DNA of 64,000 nucleotides from Beta vulgaris subsp. vulgaris (GCF_026745355.1 NC_079203.1:310001-374000); one strand, 5' to 3'. Shown: positions 1 through 11,503, counted from the first letter of the stretch. Program-made: numbers and translations. The notes: generated from the sequence alone by a model not told the origin.

Positions 1-1028
1 CCTGCGTGTACCTAATAGTAGGTACGTTCATTCTCAGGCTATCTTCATTTGCTCGTTTGGGAGAGAGCATGCTCTAAACGAGCAAGAAAATAGGGATGAA
101 TGTGAAAATTTACTTTCTAAGTATAAGTGGTTCTATGTGGAAGGCTATGACTCTGTGGTAGACAGGGGTTCGATTTTTGCCTTGCAGCCTTGCAGGAAGT
201 TGTTTGGTCTTTTATAGTATTAGATTCTTGGTTTGATTGGCAGTTTTTCTAAGGTATGGGATATGTAAAGGATGGTAGTGAGGCATATATGAAACATTAA
301 CCATTTAACTCCATTGGTACTGAATTGGCACTAGTAGGGATTTACTGAACAATAGTACTGTTATTATCACAGTGTTGATACCGCCCTTTCTTCCAAACTT
401 TTGCAGGTGAAGGTTAGCACAAGAAATATATTGGGTGGTAGTTGTTATAACGAAACATGTATCACTAGATATCTAAACGTTAGAAACATGAGTCAATGAG
501 GGAATCTTTGTAACTTCACTTGATGTAAGACCCAAAGCTCTCTTATTTCATATCTACATATCTATACATTTCCAGTCAGAAAATTAAATATCTCGAGACA
601 ATCAATTGGTATGAATATGGTATCATCAAGTTGCAATAACTCAATCTATGAACCATTACCATAGAATGACAACTCAAGATATCAGTATTAGGAGTATAAA
701 CCAGTCTGTAGGTGTTAACTCAATGAACTTTCTTCCTGTTGGTCTCTTGTGAATCTGAATTTCATTCGTAAACCAAACAAAAGATCGCTGCTACAAACTA
801 AACATCCTTGATTCACAACTGAGCAACATTATCCACTGTTTTCTTCTTCATTACCTTAGCTTTCATCACGAATTCACGATTACATCCACTTTATTATCTT
901 TCTGTAATTTCTGTCCACTTTTAAGTTAATTAGACATTGAGATATTATTACTATATTTTTTTATTTTTATATGGCAAGATCTTATTATTGCTTGATGAAA
1001 CTAATTTAGTTGCAAATATTCCTTGCAG
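1..1028. other. No gene recognised; intron or 5' flank of the first CNGC
   Basis: No coding stretch resembling CNGC exons 1-2 or any other family is visible here. The first recognisable CNGC exon starts right after the acceptor at 1027-1028. In the downstream paralogue the matching intron is only 378 bp, so this is either a much longer intron with exons 1-2 to the left of the window, or those exons are gone. Confidence 0.6.
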
Positions 1029-3460
1029 ATTGTGATATGGTTTATTATTCCGGCAATAAAGCTCTCTAAGTCAAGAAGCACCTATAATGCACTTCAATTA
1101 ATTGTTTTCATCCAATATTTCCCAAGGTTGTATCAGATTTTTACTCTCAGTTCTGAGATTATCAAAGCTGCAGGAGTTGTCACCAAGACAGCTTGGGCAG
1201 GAGCTGCTTATAATCTGCTCTTGTACATTTTAGCTAGTCATGTAAGGATTAAATTATCCCGTCCTCTTCAATTGATCATACACTTCGTCTTCTATACAAT
1301 GCAACATTTGACTTTTCTAAGCCATAATGTGAGAACTTTTATCGGCTTCTTTGATTTTTCAACTAATATATTCTAAAGAATATCATCATGTATGATGTTC
1401 AATTCAATTTTTATTTTTCAAGGTATAAACTTTTATGCTCCCTTTTCATCAACCTATGGCTATAGATAATATGCTGCTGGTCTGGAGGACTGTGTATAGT
1501 CAAATGTTGCAGGTAATTAAAGAACGGATGAAGTATATCTTGGTACCTTGATATACTTATTATAATTCAGCTTCTATCAATCCTGTAGATTTTAGGTGCA
1601 GCTTGGTATCTAATGTCTGTGGAAAGGTACGCCTCATGTTGGAAATCGGCCTGCAGAAATGAAGATTCCCCCATCATTTGCCGTCTTAGATACTTGGATT
1701 GCAGTACTATAAATGATGATGATCGTACGATTTGGGGAAATAGCACCCAAGTGTTTTCTATGTGTAGTCCTGATGACTCAAATGATACTTTCGACTATGG
1801 GATATTTGAAAATGTTCTGCTAAAAGGTGTGGTCTCGGATAGATTCATGATCAAGTACTTATATTGTTTGTGGTGGGGGTTGCAACAGTTGAGGTACTTA
1901 CAACTCCATGTTGTTAGATAATAAAAGTATATATTATGCTTTATAACACCTCAGATTCCAATTTGACATGAAGATGGTTATTTTTAATTTGCAGTTCGTT
2001 TGGTCAGGAACTTGAAACAAGCACATTTGTCTTGGAAACTATATTTTGCATTGTCATTGCCATAATGGGTCTGATTTTGTTTGCCTTATTAATCGGTAAC
2101 ATGGAGGTAGGGAACTGCTTCCCTGCAATATTGAACATTTAATTTGTGTGTATCGTACGTGGTTGAGGCTTCCATTGCTTATACTTTGGAAATATGACAA
2201 TTTTAACTTGTAGACCTATATGCAATCTCTTACTTTGAGGCTTGAGGAATGGAGGCTTAAGAAGCGCGACACTGAGGAATGGATGAAACATCGCCAGCTC
2301 CCTCCACACTTGCGAGAAAGAGTGAGGCGGTTTGTTCAGTACAAGTGGCTGACAACTCGAGGAGTCGATGAAGAAACAATACTCTCTTCCTTGCCAATTG
2401 ATCTACGGCGTGATATCCAAAGTCATCTTTGCTTGGATCTTGTTCGACGTGTAAGCTCTTTTGCATCTCTTAAGGGTACCTCTCAATTGAGATTATAGGA
2501 AGCTGCAAACTAAACGAACATATAGTTTTCAACTGAGTTGATAGCATCAGTAGGACTGACATGAGGTCATTACTATGTATTAGTAATAATAAATATCTAC
2601 TTTATATTACAGGAAGTTATCAGTTTTAGGTCTTGCAATTCTAAAAGTTGTAGGCTAGTAGTAATTGTTAACCATGGATATACTAAGTCATGTTCTATGA
2701 TTTTGAAATCTGACAGCAGGAAAAATGAGTCGCATACTGAAAAAGCAGCTCTCTTGATGTGCAGGTACCGTTTTTTGCTCAAATGGATAATCAACTACTG
2801 GATGCCATATGTGAGCGACTGAGATCTTCACTCAGTACTGCAGGCACTTTCATTGTCCGAGAGGGTGATCCAGTTACAGAAATGCTGTTTATAATAAGGG
2901 GGAAACTAGACAGCTCGACCACAAATGGAGGACGATCAGGGTTTTTCAACTCCATCATATTAAAACCAGGGGACTTCTGTGGCGAAGAGCTTCTTGCATG
3001 GGCTCTTCTTCCAAATTCTGCTAGCTTTCCATCCTCAACAAGGACAGTCAAAGCAGTAGAGGAAGTAGAAGCTTTTTCATTAGAAGCAGAAGACCTCAAA
3101 TTCGTGGCGAATCAGTTTAGACGTATGCATAGTAAAAAACTTCAACACACCTTCCGTTATTACTCTCTCCAGTGGCGATCATGGGGTGCCTGCTTTATTC
3201 AAGCAGCTTGGAGAAGGTATGAGAAGAGAAAGATGGAAGAAAGGCTAAGCTCAACATCAGAGTCACACTTCAAAGATGCTGAGTATCGAAATCAGGAAGA
3301 AAGTTCTAATGATAAGAACAAGGAAACTGCAACATCATCTCAGATTAACCAACAGCTTGGAGGAGTCAGTATGTTGGCGAAAAGATGTGCAGGAAATGAT
3401 CATATTGAGTTGCAGAAGATGGTGAAGCCTCAAGATCCTTATTTCTTTGCTAATGCTTGA
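1029..3460 (+). CDS. CNGC: Cyclic nucleotide-gated ion channel, 5'-partial, first tandem copy
   Basis: Plant CNGC of the group III type (CNGC14/15/17-like), a non-selective cation/calcium channel regulated by cyclic nucleotides and calmodulin. Visible exons are 1029-1241, 1589-1893, 1995-2106, 2214-2450 and 2765-3460, with the same phases as the downstream paralogue; together they encode 520 residues from S4/S5 to the C-terminus. The pore helix CLWWGLQQL, the C-linker, the binding-cassette motif GDFCGEELLAWAL and an IQ-like motif (IQAAWRRYEKRK) are present. Several positions differ from the paralogue and the usual family pattern: the filter triplet is GQE instead of GQN, GNMQ after S6 is GNME, and PRLYLIFPLS in S4 is PRLYQIFTLS. 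The tail lacks about eight residues present in the paralogue. Exons 1-2 are not in the window. All reading frames and splice sites are intact, so it may be functional, but constraint looks relaxed. Confidence 0.9.
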
Positions 3461-3938
3461 ATTCCGAACAGTATACTCAGAGTTATGGATCATAGATTTT
3501 GTATTCTAGATTCCTTACTGTGAAAAAATGTGTAGATTTTGAATTCTTAATCATATCCCTCCTTTTTTGGGTGATATCTAACTTGACTAAATGTAACACT
3601 AATTAATATACATTAGGGAGTAATCTTCCTGAAAGAAAATAAGGAATCATACTTATATTTACTGTCCGTAATTCCTATATATATTTGATGTTTAACTTTG
3701 TGCTGGAGGTATTATAAAAATTAAGCATCACTATATAGATATAAGATTCATTGATGTTATCCTAATTATTCTTCATGAGTTCTAGCTTTTAGACTTTAGT
3801 AAGCAAGAATTCATCTTAAGACTTCAAATCCAGCTCAAAAATATAATGTTGGAACATAGCCACATTGTGAGAGGCCCTTCTGCTCTTTTTGCCTCCTGAA
3901 AACAACACATCTCATGTGGAAATGCTCTAAGAATGAAG
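3461..3938 (+). other. 3' flank/UTR of the first CNGC
   Basis: AT-rich sequence after the CNGC stop, probably including its 3' UTR. Apart from a stretch shared with the 3' flank of the paralogue (a TTTTTTGGGTGATAT motif near 3563 and near 11590), nothing is recognised. Confidence 0.5.
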
Positions 3939-3943
3939 ATAGA

Positions 3944-4094
3944 TGTTAGATGATATTGGACCGTAGGTCTATATCTACAGGAAAGGTCCATTAGGTTAAA
4001 TTTATTAGGTTAAATTTATGTTATGTTCTATATATAGGTAATGTAAATCAATGGGGGTACAATAATACAACATCTCTTCTCTCTATATTTGACA
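3944..4094. mobile_element. Solo LTR or TRIM-sized LTR, 151 bp
   Basis: The segment begins TGTTAG and ends TTTGACA, the TG...CA ends of an LTR. It is flanked by identical 5-bp duplications ATAGA at 3939-3943 and 4095-4099. No internal region or second LTR is adjacent. The short length suits a terminal-repeat retrotransposon in miniature, reduced to a solo LTR by recombination. Orientation cannot be decided. Confidence 0.65.
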
Positions 4095-4316
4095 ATAGAG
4101 ATGTCTAATTTTCTACAATCTCTTACATAAACTTGGGTGTATGTATCTAGACATAGGTATAAGTTACAACCTAGGTAAAATTATGTTCGAACAACTAGAT
4201 TTAAAGCATGTATGTTTTAGAAGGTACATGAGACATCTAAAGCTAAGCAGTGAACATGTGACCATTTCTCCCATCTTTGCTGCCTTTCGTCAGACCTTGA
4301 ATTATTCGTATATTTG

Positions 4317-4449
4317 TTTTTTTTTTTATTCATATGAGTCACGAAGGCAGTACAATGTACAAAGAAGGGGAGGGGGATTCGAACCCGTGATTTATCGTTC
4401 AGAGCACCTCAATCTGAATGACTAGGCCAAGACATCCTTGGTAATTTAT
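4317..4449 (-). mobile_element. tRNA-derived SINE, minus strand
   Basis: On the minus strand a box A-like TGGCCTAGTCATT is followed by a strong box B GGTTCGAATCC. The element ends in an A-rich tail, seen as a T run from 4317 on the plus strand. Direct repeats TATATTTG at 4309-4316 and 4450-4457 flank it and look like the target-site duplication. It is not a tRNA gene: there is no cloverleaf around the boxes. Confidence 0.75.
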
Positions 4450-4714
4450 TATATTTGTTTGCTGCTAACATTTTATAATGTTGAAGACAAAGACAATATT
4501 AAGTTGCACTTTGTAATACAGTACAACTAAATGATGCAATAAAAATAATATACAATAATACAAATATTTAATAAAATAATAGACAATAATAAAAGTATAA
4601 TACTATATCATCATTGCGGGTACTTTAATTAAAATTCTAATAGTAACATAATTAGCTAACAGTGATATGAATAACAAAATAATGGACAGTAGTACAAATG
4701 TTTATTGAACATTG

Positions 4715-4895
4715 ACTATTTGGACCTTATTAGACCTAATTGAAACTTATTGCACTTGATTAGAACTTATTAGACTTGATTGGAATTTATTGCACCTGAT
4801 TGGAACTTATTGAACCTTATTAGACCTGATTGGAACTTATTGTCCTGATTGGACCTGATCGCAACTTATATGAACTTATCTAAACTTATTGGATT
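4715..4895. repeat. Degenerate short tandem repeat (GATTGGAACTTATT-like)
   Basis: About a dozen imperfect units built from ACTTATT, GACCT and GATTGGA follow one another. Units run 10-20 bp and are too diverged for an exact period. A short related stretch (GACCTGATTGTACATGATTA) lies in the last intron of the second CNGC near 10565. Confidence 0.7.
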
Positions 4896-5232
4896 TGAAA
4901 CTTAATTTTTAAGTTGAAGAGAACGTACCCTTAATCATTTTTTTAAAGGGTTCACTTCTACTTATATATAAGTCACCTACTTAGGAAAAATAGTTTCCCC
5001 CAACTCACAATAATATAATTATTGTGAACATATCTCATGTAAGAATATGTGAATAATTTATGATTATATAAGTAAGTGAAAGTATTGGGTCAGACCGTCT
5101 GACCCAGTACTTACTGTCAGACGGGCTGAGCCCAATACTCAAATGGCTTAGTAAGAGAATGTAGATTTGATCAATTAGGGAGGAGATTCAGCATCGGAGT
5201 CAATCTCAGCCGTCGGATCTCCGGCGATATCG

Positions 5233-5520
5233 ATGGAATTTGAGAAGCCGAAGCTACAACCGGAGATTCGATCACCAGTACCAGAAACTCCTCCTCCTTC
5301 TTCTGTTACTGGTGCTGTAACTGTAAACTCACCTTCAATGGAGTCGGTGAAATCGCCATGGAAGTTCAACCGAGAAGCTCCGAGACTCTCGCTTGATAGC
5401 AGAGCAATTACTGACGCTAAAGGCGGACTTCGACCGCGAGAGATCCGAATCAACATCGTTTCTACCTCTGGCGCAACCGCTGACGACGGAAGAGACAATC
5501 AGCGACAGTCTCCGAGCGTT
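5233..5520 (+). pseudogene. LONGIFOLIA/TRM-like 5' exon fragment
   Basis: An open frame from ATG 5233 encodes a Pro/Ser-rich start followed by SPWKF, APRLSLDSR, DAKGGLRPREIR and SPSVI. This order resembles the N-terminal part of LONGIFOLIA/TRM proteins, which control cell elongation through the cytoskeleton; there SPSVI normally runs into an ARLMGLE motif. Here the similarity stops at about 5522, and the frame ends at 5556 in unrelated residues, as if the exon was cut at a splice site. It is therefore a captured or duplicated fragment, not a gene. The family assignment is from remembered motif patterns and is moderate. Confidence 0.5.
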
Positions 5521-5636
5521 ATAGTATGTGGAAGTATCCTTTTGATGGCATGGTGACTATGATCCAAAGGGAATGAGGGTTGTTTAATAATGAAGAAGAA
5601 GGAGAAAGTGAGAGAAAGCAGAGGTTAGTGTTTTGT

Positions 5637-5952
5637 TTTCAGTTGGACTTTGTTTTCTTTCAGTTGGACTTTGTTTTTTTTTTTTCAGTTGGACTACCTG
5701 AAAAAAAATGAAGACTACCTGAAAAAGAATGAAGACTACCTGAAAAAAAATGAAGACTACCTGAAAAAGAATAAAGACCAACTGAAACTCAAAGTAAGTC
5801 TAACTGAAGTACAAAAACCAACTGAAAAAAAAAGAAGACTAACTGAAAACAAAATGAAGACTACCTGAAAAAAAATGAAGACTACCTGAAAAAAATTAAG
5901 ACTACCTGAAAAAAAAATTAAGACTAACTGAAAAAAAATTGGAACCACCTGA
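5637..5952. repeat. Tandem GACTACCTGAAAAAAAATGAA repeat with inverted left arm
   Basis: At 5690-5950 about twelve units of GACTACCTGAAAA(A)nTGAA or GACTAACTGAAAA(A)n occur with a period near 19-21 bp. The preceding 5637-5690 holds the complementary form (TTTCAGTTGGACTTTG), so the region can fold back on itself. Open frames here are low-complexity by-products. Confidence 0.85.
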
Positions 5953-6323
5953 AAGTCGTCCGACCAAAGATTATGGTCGGACGAGTTCGACACAATACGT
6001 TCAATTATATAGGACAAAAAGTATATTGTAAATAAAGGATAGTTAAACTTAGAGGGGAAGAAAACTCTGAAGTTTTAAATTAGTATGAATAGATTAGTAA
6101 ATGTTGTACAATAACTGACAAAAGTTGTACTGGTACTAATGATATACATATATTGTCTAAAAAGGTACTAATGTTGAACAGAGAGTAGCTCATGTTCTTA
6201 ATATGAGCAAGATTTTGTTCCTCTCAGATTGGAATCAGGTATAGCTCCGCTAACATTTGCTAGTGGTATATTGGGTAGGAAAAGAGTAAATTTTAGGTGA
6301 ATTTGTGCTTTATTAAAAAACTA

Positions 6324-6885
6324 CTAGAATTTTTTGCACGCGATGCGTGCTTGAATTTTTTTCGAAACAGAAACTCGATTTTTCTTCGGCATAAGAGTCA
6401 AAATTTGAACATTTTAGAAAAAATTGATATATCATTGAAAATTTCAGAAAATGTCATTGCGAACATAATAATATTATGGAAATGCACGAATATTGTTAAT
6501 CTAATCATGACCTATTAAGTTATTAGCGTTTTAAATTTATTTAAGTTTTTTCCCTCTTTTGTTTGGAGCTTCTCTTCTGAGTTATAAAAAATTTATTAGA
6601 TCGTAGTATTGTGTAGTTATAAGCCCATAATCGAATCCGCACAACCTGTATGATATATGGCACGAAATATATTTTTTCTTGACTGTGGCTGTGGGAACTG
6701 GATATGGTAACATCTTTTTGAGGGAAAAAAAAGGAGGAATACAGTTTGCCAAATATAGGCAGCTCTTAAATTTAGTAAAGTCAAAAAATACAAATACTAT
6801 TTTGTAATTTAGAAAGAGAAGGGGGGCAAAATTGACATTTCAAAAGAGGACACCATTGCTCCCCCCTTCCCTTATATAATAGAGA
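6324..6885 (-). mobile_element. Non-autonomous Helitron, 562 bp
   Basis: Read on the minus strand it starts TCTCTATTATATAAG and ends with a GC-rich palindrome GCACGCATCGCGTGC, eight bases (AAAAAATT), then CTAG. This is the Helitron layout (5' TC, 3' hairpin, CTRR). It sits between A and T with no target duplication, as expected for Helitrons. There is no Rep/helicase coding. The ends match in plan the elements at 43,931 and 33,657. Confidence 0.75.
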
Positions 6886-8027
6886 TTATTTAACTAAGAA
6901 TTTCAAGTAAAGATAAAATATAAGTCAATTTAGTTCGTAAAATCACACATATTGTCTTGTATAGGAGTAAAAAAAAAAGGATTGTAATTAGTGTAAACAA
7001 CTTTAATGAGAGTTTATATGGAAGAAAAATCCACTTATTACCAAATTAGAATTATTTGATCCTTCAATCAAACGTATGTAAATCGGATTTATCTTTTTAG
7101 ATTGCACTTATAATTTTATCTTATGTTTACACCTCATTAGAATTGATCAACACCTAAAAGTACATTTTAAAAAGTAAATAGAATTTACCACTCTATCCTC
7201 ATATTCATTTTTACTTCCTCTATCTTTTTTTAGTTGATACATTTGCTTTTTTACGGTTTACAAGATACAACTTAATTGAAACACTAATATTTTGAATTAC
7301 ATATATAAAAAAATTATAAAAACTATATACGTGGAAAATACAAATTGAGACTAATCAAACAAGATTCAACATTGCATATGTATATAAACTCAAAGATAGT
7401 CAAAGTTATCATGTGAAAAATACTCATGATCAAAATATAGCAAGAAAAGAGAGTATCACACTACCTTTTTATTACAGCATCAAATTCGATGTGAATATTT
7501 ATGCTCAAAAAAGACAGTATTAAATCTAGTTTAATACTCTACTAGTTGATATTAACAGTATTAATCTATTGTATTAGTCAATCATAGCATATTGGTTCTC
7601 ACGTCCTCTACCAGTGGTTCCCCACCACCCTTCAACAAGCTTCAGCAACCAACCAAGAACAAATAACAACCATCTTAGCTGTTTCTTTTGTCATCTTTCT
7701 TTTCCTTTTTTATTTTTCTTTATTTCTTTCTTGACCAATTCCAGCTTCTTCCTAGCTGCTTGTTGTATTCATACAAAAACTTGGTGTTCTTTTGTTTTCT
7801 TGAGAAAAGTCAACTTATTCAAAGTATCCAAATCAAAATTCTTCTAAACTTAAATCCATTTTCATCTCTTTTCTTTTGGCTTTTTTCTGCCAAAAAATCT
7901 CTTCCCAGATGAAGGAAAATCTGTTACTTACTCTGTTATTATTATTAGAGTATTAACTTCTTCTGTTTGTTGTTCTGAGTTTCCATGAACTTGATCCATA
8001 TAATCAAATCAAATCAAACAAACAAAC
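6886..8027 (+). other. Promoter and 5' leader region of the second CNGC
   Basis: Besides a degenerate Stowaway-like MITE (7214-7453), this stretch is AT-rich and then, from about 7600, very pyrimidine-rich, which is typical of a plant 5' leader. The transcription start is not resolvable by eye. Confidence 0.5.
7214..7453. mobile_element. Degenerate Stowaway-like MITE
   Basis: Starts CTTCCTCTATCTTTTTTTAG and ends AAAAGAGAG, with TA on both sides. The terminal repeats match only loosely, but the opening TTTTTTTAGTTGATACATTTG is typical of the Stowaway family seen elsewhere in the window. Confidence 0.5.
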
Positions 8028-11000
8028 ATGGAACCCAAAAAGCTTAAGCAAGTAAGGTAATTAAAAGTTCTACCTCATTCATTTCTGTTGATTACTTTGT
8101 AATTTAAGTATTCCTACTAAACAGTTCAAGTAATAATGATCCATTATGTTTAATTTGGCAGTTTCTATGAAAACAGAAATCAGACATTCAATCATAATTA
8201 TACATCAACAGAAAAAGCATCAAATACAAACAAACAAAGCAGTCCATTACTAATTAGCAATAGCAATGGTGTGGGTTTTGGAAGTGGCATCAACAGACTA
8301 GGGGAAGCTTTAAAGTTGCCAACTTTAAATTTGAGAGTATTCTCAAGAAATGGTGGGAAACATGAAGAAGAAGAAAAATGGTGGAAGAGAACCTTAGATC
8401 CTTCAAGTGAGGTGGTGTTAAAATGGAACCGTATATTTCTAGTTGCTTGTTTAATTGCACTCTTTGTTGATCCTTTATTCTTTTATCTCCCTCAAGTAGA
8501 CAACATAAATAATTCCTTTTGTATGTCAAGGAATGTACCATTGGGTGCTGTTGTTACCTTCTTTCGTACACTAGCCGATATCTTCTATTTCTTACATGTG
8601 CTTGTAAGGTTTCGTACAGCTTTCGTGGCACCTAGTTCTCGGGTTTTTGGAAGAGGTGAACTTGTTAGGGATAGGAAACAGATTGCTAGGAGGTATATCA
8701 AATCGGGTTTCTTCATTGATCTTATTGCTGCATTGCCTCTTCCTCAGGTATATAACTGCTTTTTGTCTGTTTAGTACTTTATTAGTTTATATCAAGTAAA
8801 GGCTAAATGGAGAACGCGTTCTCTAGTGAGCACTCTGAGCAGAGAGGAGGAATTTGGTGTGGTGGGTGTGGTGTGGTGCCCTCCTCAGATGTTCGCTGAA
8901 GAACAGTTCTCTAAATAGCAGAGTTTTGTCATACTCTGGTTACTTTCTGACAATGATTGAATTGAATTGAATTGAATTTTTGGTTGGAGTATTGATTGAT
9001 GTCAATATAATGTATGCTATGGAGATTAATATTTTGTGTCTATAATTGTTCAAGTTGATTATCTTTGATTAGAAAGAATGTTTACTTGAAGATGAGGAGA
9101 CTTAATTGGAATTCTTTGGTTGCAGATTGTGATATGGTTTATTATACCAGCAATTAAGCTCTCTAATGCAAGAAGCACCTATAACGCGCTTCAGTTAATT
9201 GTTTTCATCCAATATATTCCAAGGTTATATCTCATCTTCCCCTTGAGTACAGAGATAATCAAAGCTGCTGGAGTTGTTACGAAAACAGCTTGGGCTGGAG
9301 CTGCCTATAATCTGCTTCTGTACATGTTAGCTAGTCATGTAAGGATTACATTATTTGATCCTATATACTTCCTCCGTTACATAATAAGTGAAACACTTCT
9401 CTAAAAAAGCTCTCACATAAAAGAGAGAAGTGTTTCACTTATTATGGAACGGAGGAAGTATCTTAGTACCTTTAATTAAAAATAGTGAATGTCTTATTTG
9501 GATGCTTGTGTAATGATTCAGCTTCTTTCTTTCTTTCAATCCTGTAGATTTTAGGGGCGGCTTGGTATCTACTGTCTGTCCAAAGATTTTCTTCTTGTTG
9601 GAATTCAACCTGCAGAAGTGAAGTTTCCCCTATCACATGCCATCTCAGATTCTTGGATTGTAGTACTAAAGATGATGCAGATCGTATCATTTGGGCAAAT
9701 AGCACCAAACTGTTCTCGTCGTGTGATCCTAACAACCCAGATACTACTTTCGAATATGGTATTTTTCTAAGCGCAATGTCAAAAGATGTGTTCTCTGAGA
9801 ATTTCATTGACAAGTACTTCTATTGTTTGTGGTGGGGATTACAACAGTTGAGGTAATTTCCTAGCTCAAGAAAGTTTTCCTAAACATGAAAAAGACACCC
9901 AAAGCATTCATCTCTATGTGATATTATTGATGATGTCTTATTGTCATATATTTGCAGTTCCTATGGTCAGAATTTAGAAACAAGCACATTCGTCTGGGAA
10001 AGCTCATTTTGCATTCTCATTTCTATAGTGGGTCTGGTTCTGTTTGCTCTCTTAATCGGTAACATGCAGGTAAATAACTTTGCCTTACTGATAGATGATA
10101 CTTAAGAATGTTTATGCTAGATCAAGATCAACAACTTCATCTAGCTATTTACTGAACTAAGAGACACTCTGATAGAGTATGTGGCTTAAGGCTTCTGTTG
10201 CTTATGCTCTGAATGTTGCAACTTAAAACTTGTAGACCTATCTGCAATCAATCACTTCAAGGCTTGAAGAATGGAGGCTTAGGAGGCGCGACACTGAGGA
10301 GTGGATGAAACATCGCCAGCTCCCTCCACACTTGCGAGAAAGAGTGAGACGGTTTGTTCAGTACAAATGGCTGGCAACCCGAGGAGTCAATGAGGAAGCA
10401 ATCCTCACTTCCTTGCCATTGGATCTACGCCGTGATATCCAGAGTCATCTTTGCTTGGATCTTGTTCGACGAGTAAGTTCTTTCTTATCTCTCACTTGTA
10501 TGCAACATATTTTCACTTGAATCTAGATTTTTTTAGGTTGTAAGAGATTGCAGAGCAACATATTGGACCTGATTGTACATGATTAACCTTCATTTCACCT
10601 TATGCTTACACCTGATTGGCCCTGATCAGATATGATTATCCCTGGAACTTCTTTTATAAAAGCTGTAGAAGATGCACCCATACTAGTCAATAGTCATGTT
10701 AATAGTGAAAGATGACAACTGAAAATATTTGTCACATACTGAAAAAGCAGTTCTGTGATGTGCAGGTCCCTTTTTTCGCTCAAATGGATAATCAACTACT
10801 GGATGCCATATGTGAGAGGCTGAGATCTTCGCTAAATACAGCAGGCACATTCATTGTTCGAGAGGGCGATCCAGTTACAGAAATGCTCTTTATAATAAGA
10901 GGGAAACTAGACAGCTCAACCACAAATGGAGGACGGTCAGGTTTTTTCAATTCAATCATATTAAGACCAGGAGACTTCTGTGGTGAAGAGCTTCTTGCTT

Positions 11001-11503
11001 GGGCTTTACTTCCAAATGCTGCTAGTTTTCCATCTTCCACAAGAACAGTGAGAGCACAAGAGGAAGTAGAAGCTTTTTCATTACAAGCTGAGGACCTCAG
11101 ATTTGTAGCAAACCAGTTTAGGCGTTTGCATAGTAAAAAGCTACAGCATACTTTCCGGTACTATTCTCATCATTGGCGAACATGGGGAGCCTGCTTTATT
11201 CAAGCTGGTTGGAGACGATTTAAGAAAAGAAAGATGTCACAAAGTCTGAGCTCAAGAGAGTCGTTCTCTAGTTCTTTTACTGAGTCGACTTCATTTTCCC
11301 ATTATGAAAATGTTGATCAAAACAGCAATAATGGTGGAACTGGAGAAGCTTCATCTCAGGCTATCCAACAGCTCGGAGTCACTCTTTTGGCGAAAAGATT
11401 TGCAGGAAATGCTCGAAAAGGTGCCCAAAGGGGTAGGGATATTGAGTTGCCTAAGATGATGAAGCCTCAAGATCCTGACTTCTTCGCTGAACCTGAACCT
11501 TGA
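8028..11503 (+). CDS. CNGC: Cyclic nucleotide-gated ion channel, complete, second tandem copy
   Basis: Full-length plant CNGC, group III type. Exons: 8028-8056, 8162-8747, 9126-9338, 9548-9852, 9958-10069, 10236-10472, 10766-11503; product 739 aa, normal for the family. Exon 1 (MEPKKLKQV) joins in phase to SFYENRNQ. S1-S4 lie at about residues 85-270, the pore CLWWGLQQLSSYGQN at about 369-383 with the canonical GQN filter, then S6 ending in GNMQ. The cyclic-nucleotide domain follows, with GDFCGEELLAWAL at about 563-575, the plant CNGC signature through EVEAFSL, and an IQ motif near 639 that would bind calmodulin. The channel conducts Ca2+ and other cations at the plasma membrane or an endomembrane. 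Intron 3 carries a 91-bp Stowaway MITE. Which Arabidopsis member is orthologous cannot be fixed by eye. Confidence 0.95.
9368..9458. mobile_element. Stowaway MITE, 91 bp
   Basis: Nearly perfect terminal inverted repeats of about 37 bp (CTTCCTCCGTTACATAATAA... against its complement) flanked by TA dinucleotides, the Tc1/mariner Stowaway hallmark. The spacer is only about 17 bp, so the whole element can form one hairpin. It lies in intron 3 of the second CNGC and is absent from the first copy. Confidence 0.92.

Larger units (their letters stand above)
5081..5995. mobile_element. Composite repeat with inverted GTATTG...GTCxGACC ends, carrying a host-exon fragment
   Basis: The left end reads GTATTGGGTCAGAC-CGTCTGACC. 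The right end, on the opposite strand, reads GTATTGTGTCGAAC-TCGTCCGACC, so the ends are imperfect inverted repeats. Each end also has its own internal palindrome. Between them lie a LONGIFOLIA/TRM-like coding fragment and a purine-rich tandem repeat. No clean target-site duplication was found, so the class is unknown; a Pack-type DNA transposon is possible. Confidence 0.45.

Noticed and set aside
4370..4400. tRNA-like GGTTCGAATCC box as a tRNA gene
   Set aside because: Box A spacing and flanks fit a SINE with tail and target duplication; no cloverleaf. The same holds for the boxes at 16,708, 43,440, 54,435 and 54,615.
5584..6017. Open frames rich in Phe/Lys/Asp around the fold-back repeat
   Set aside because: They are translations of a short tandem DNA repeat.
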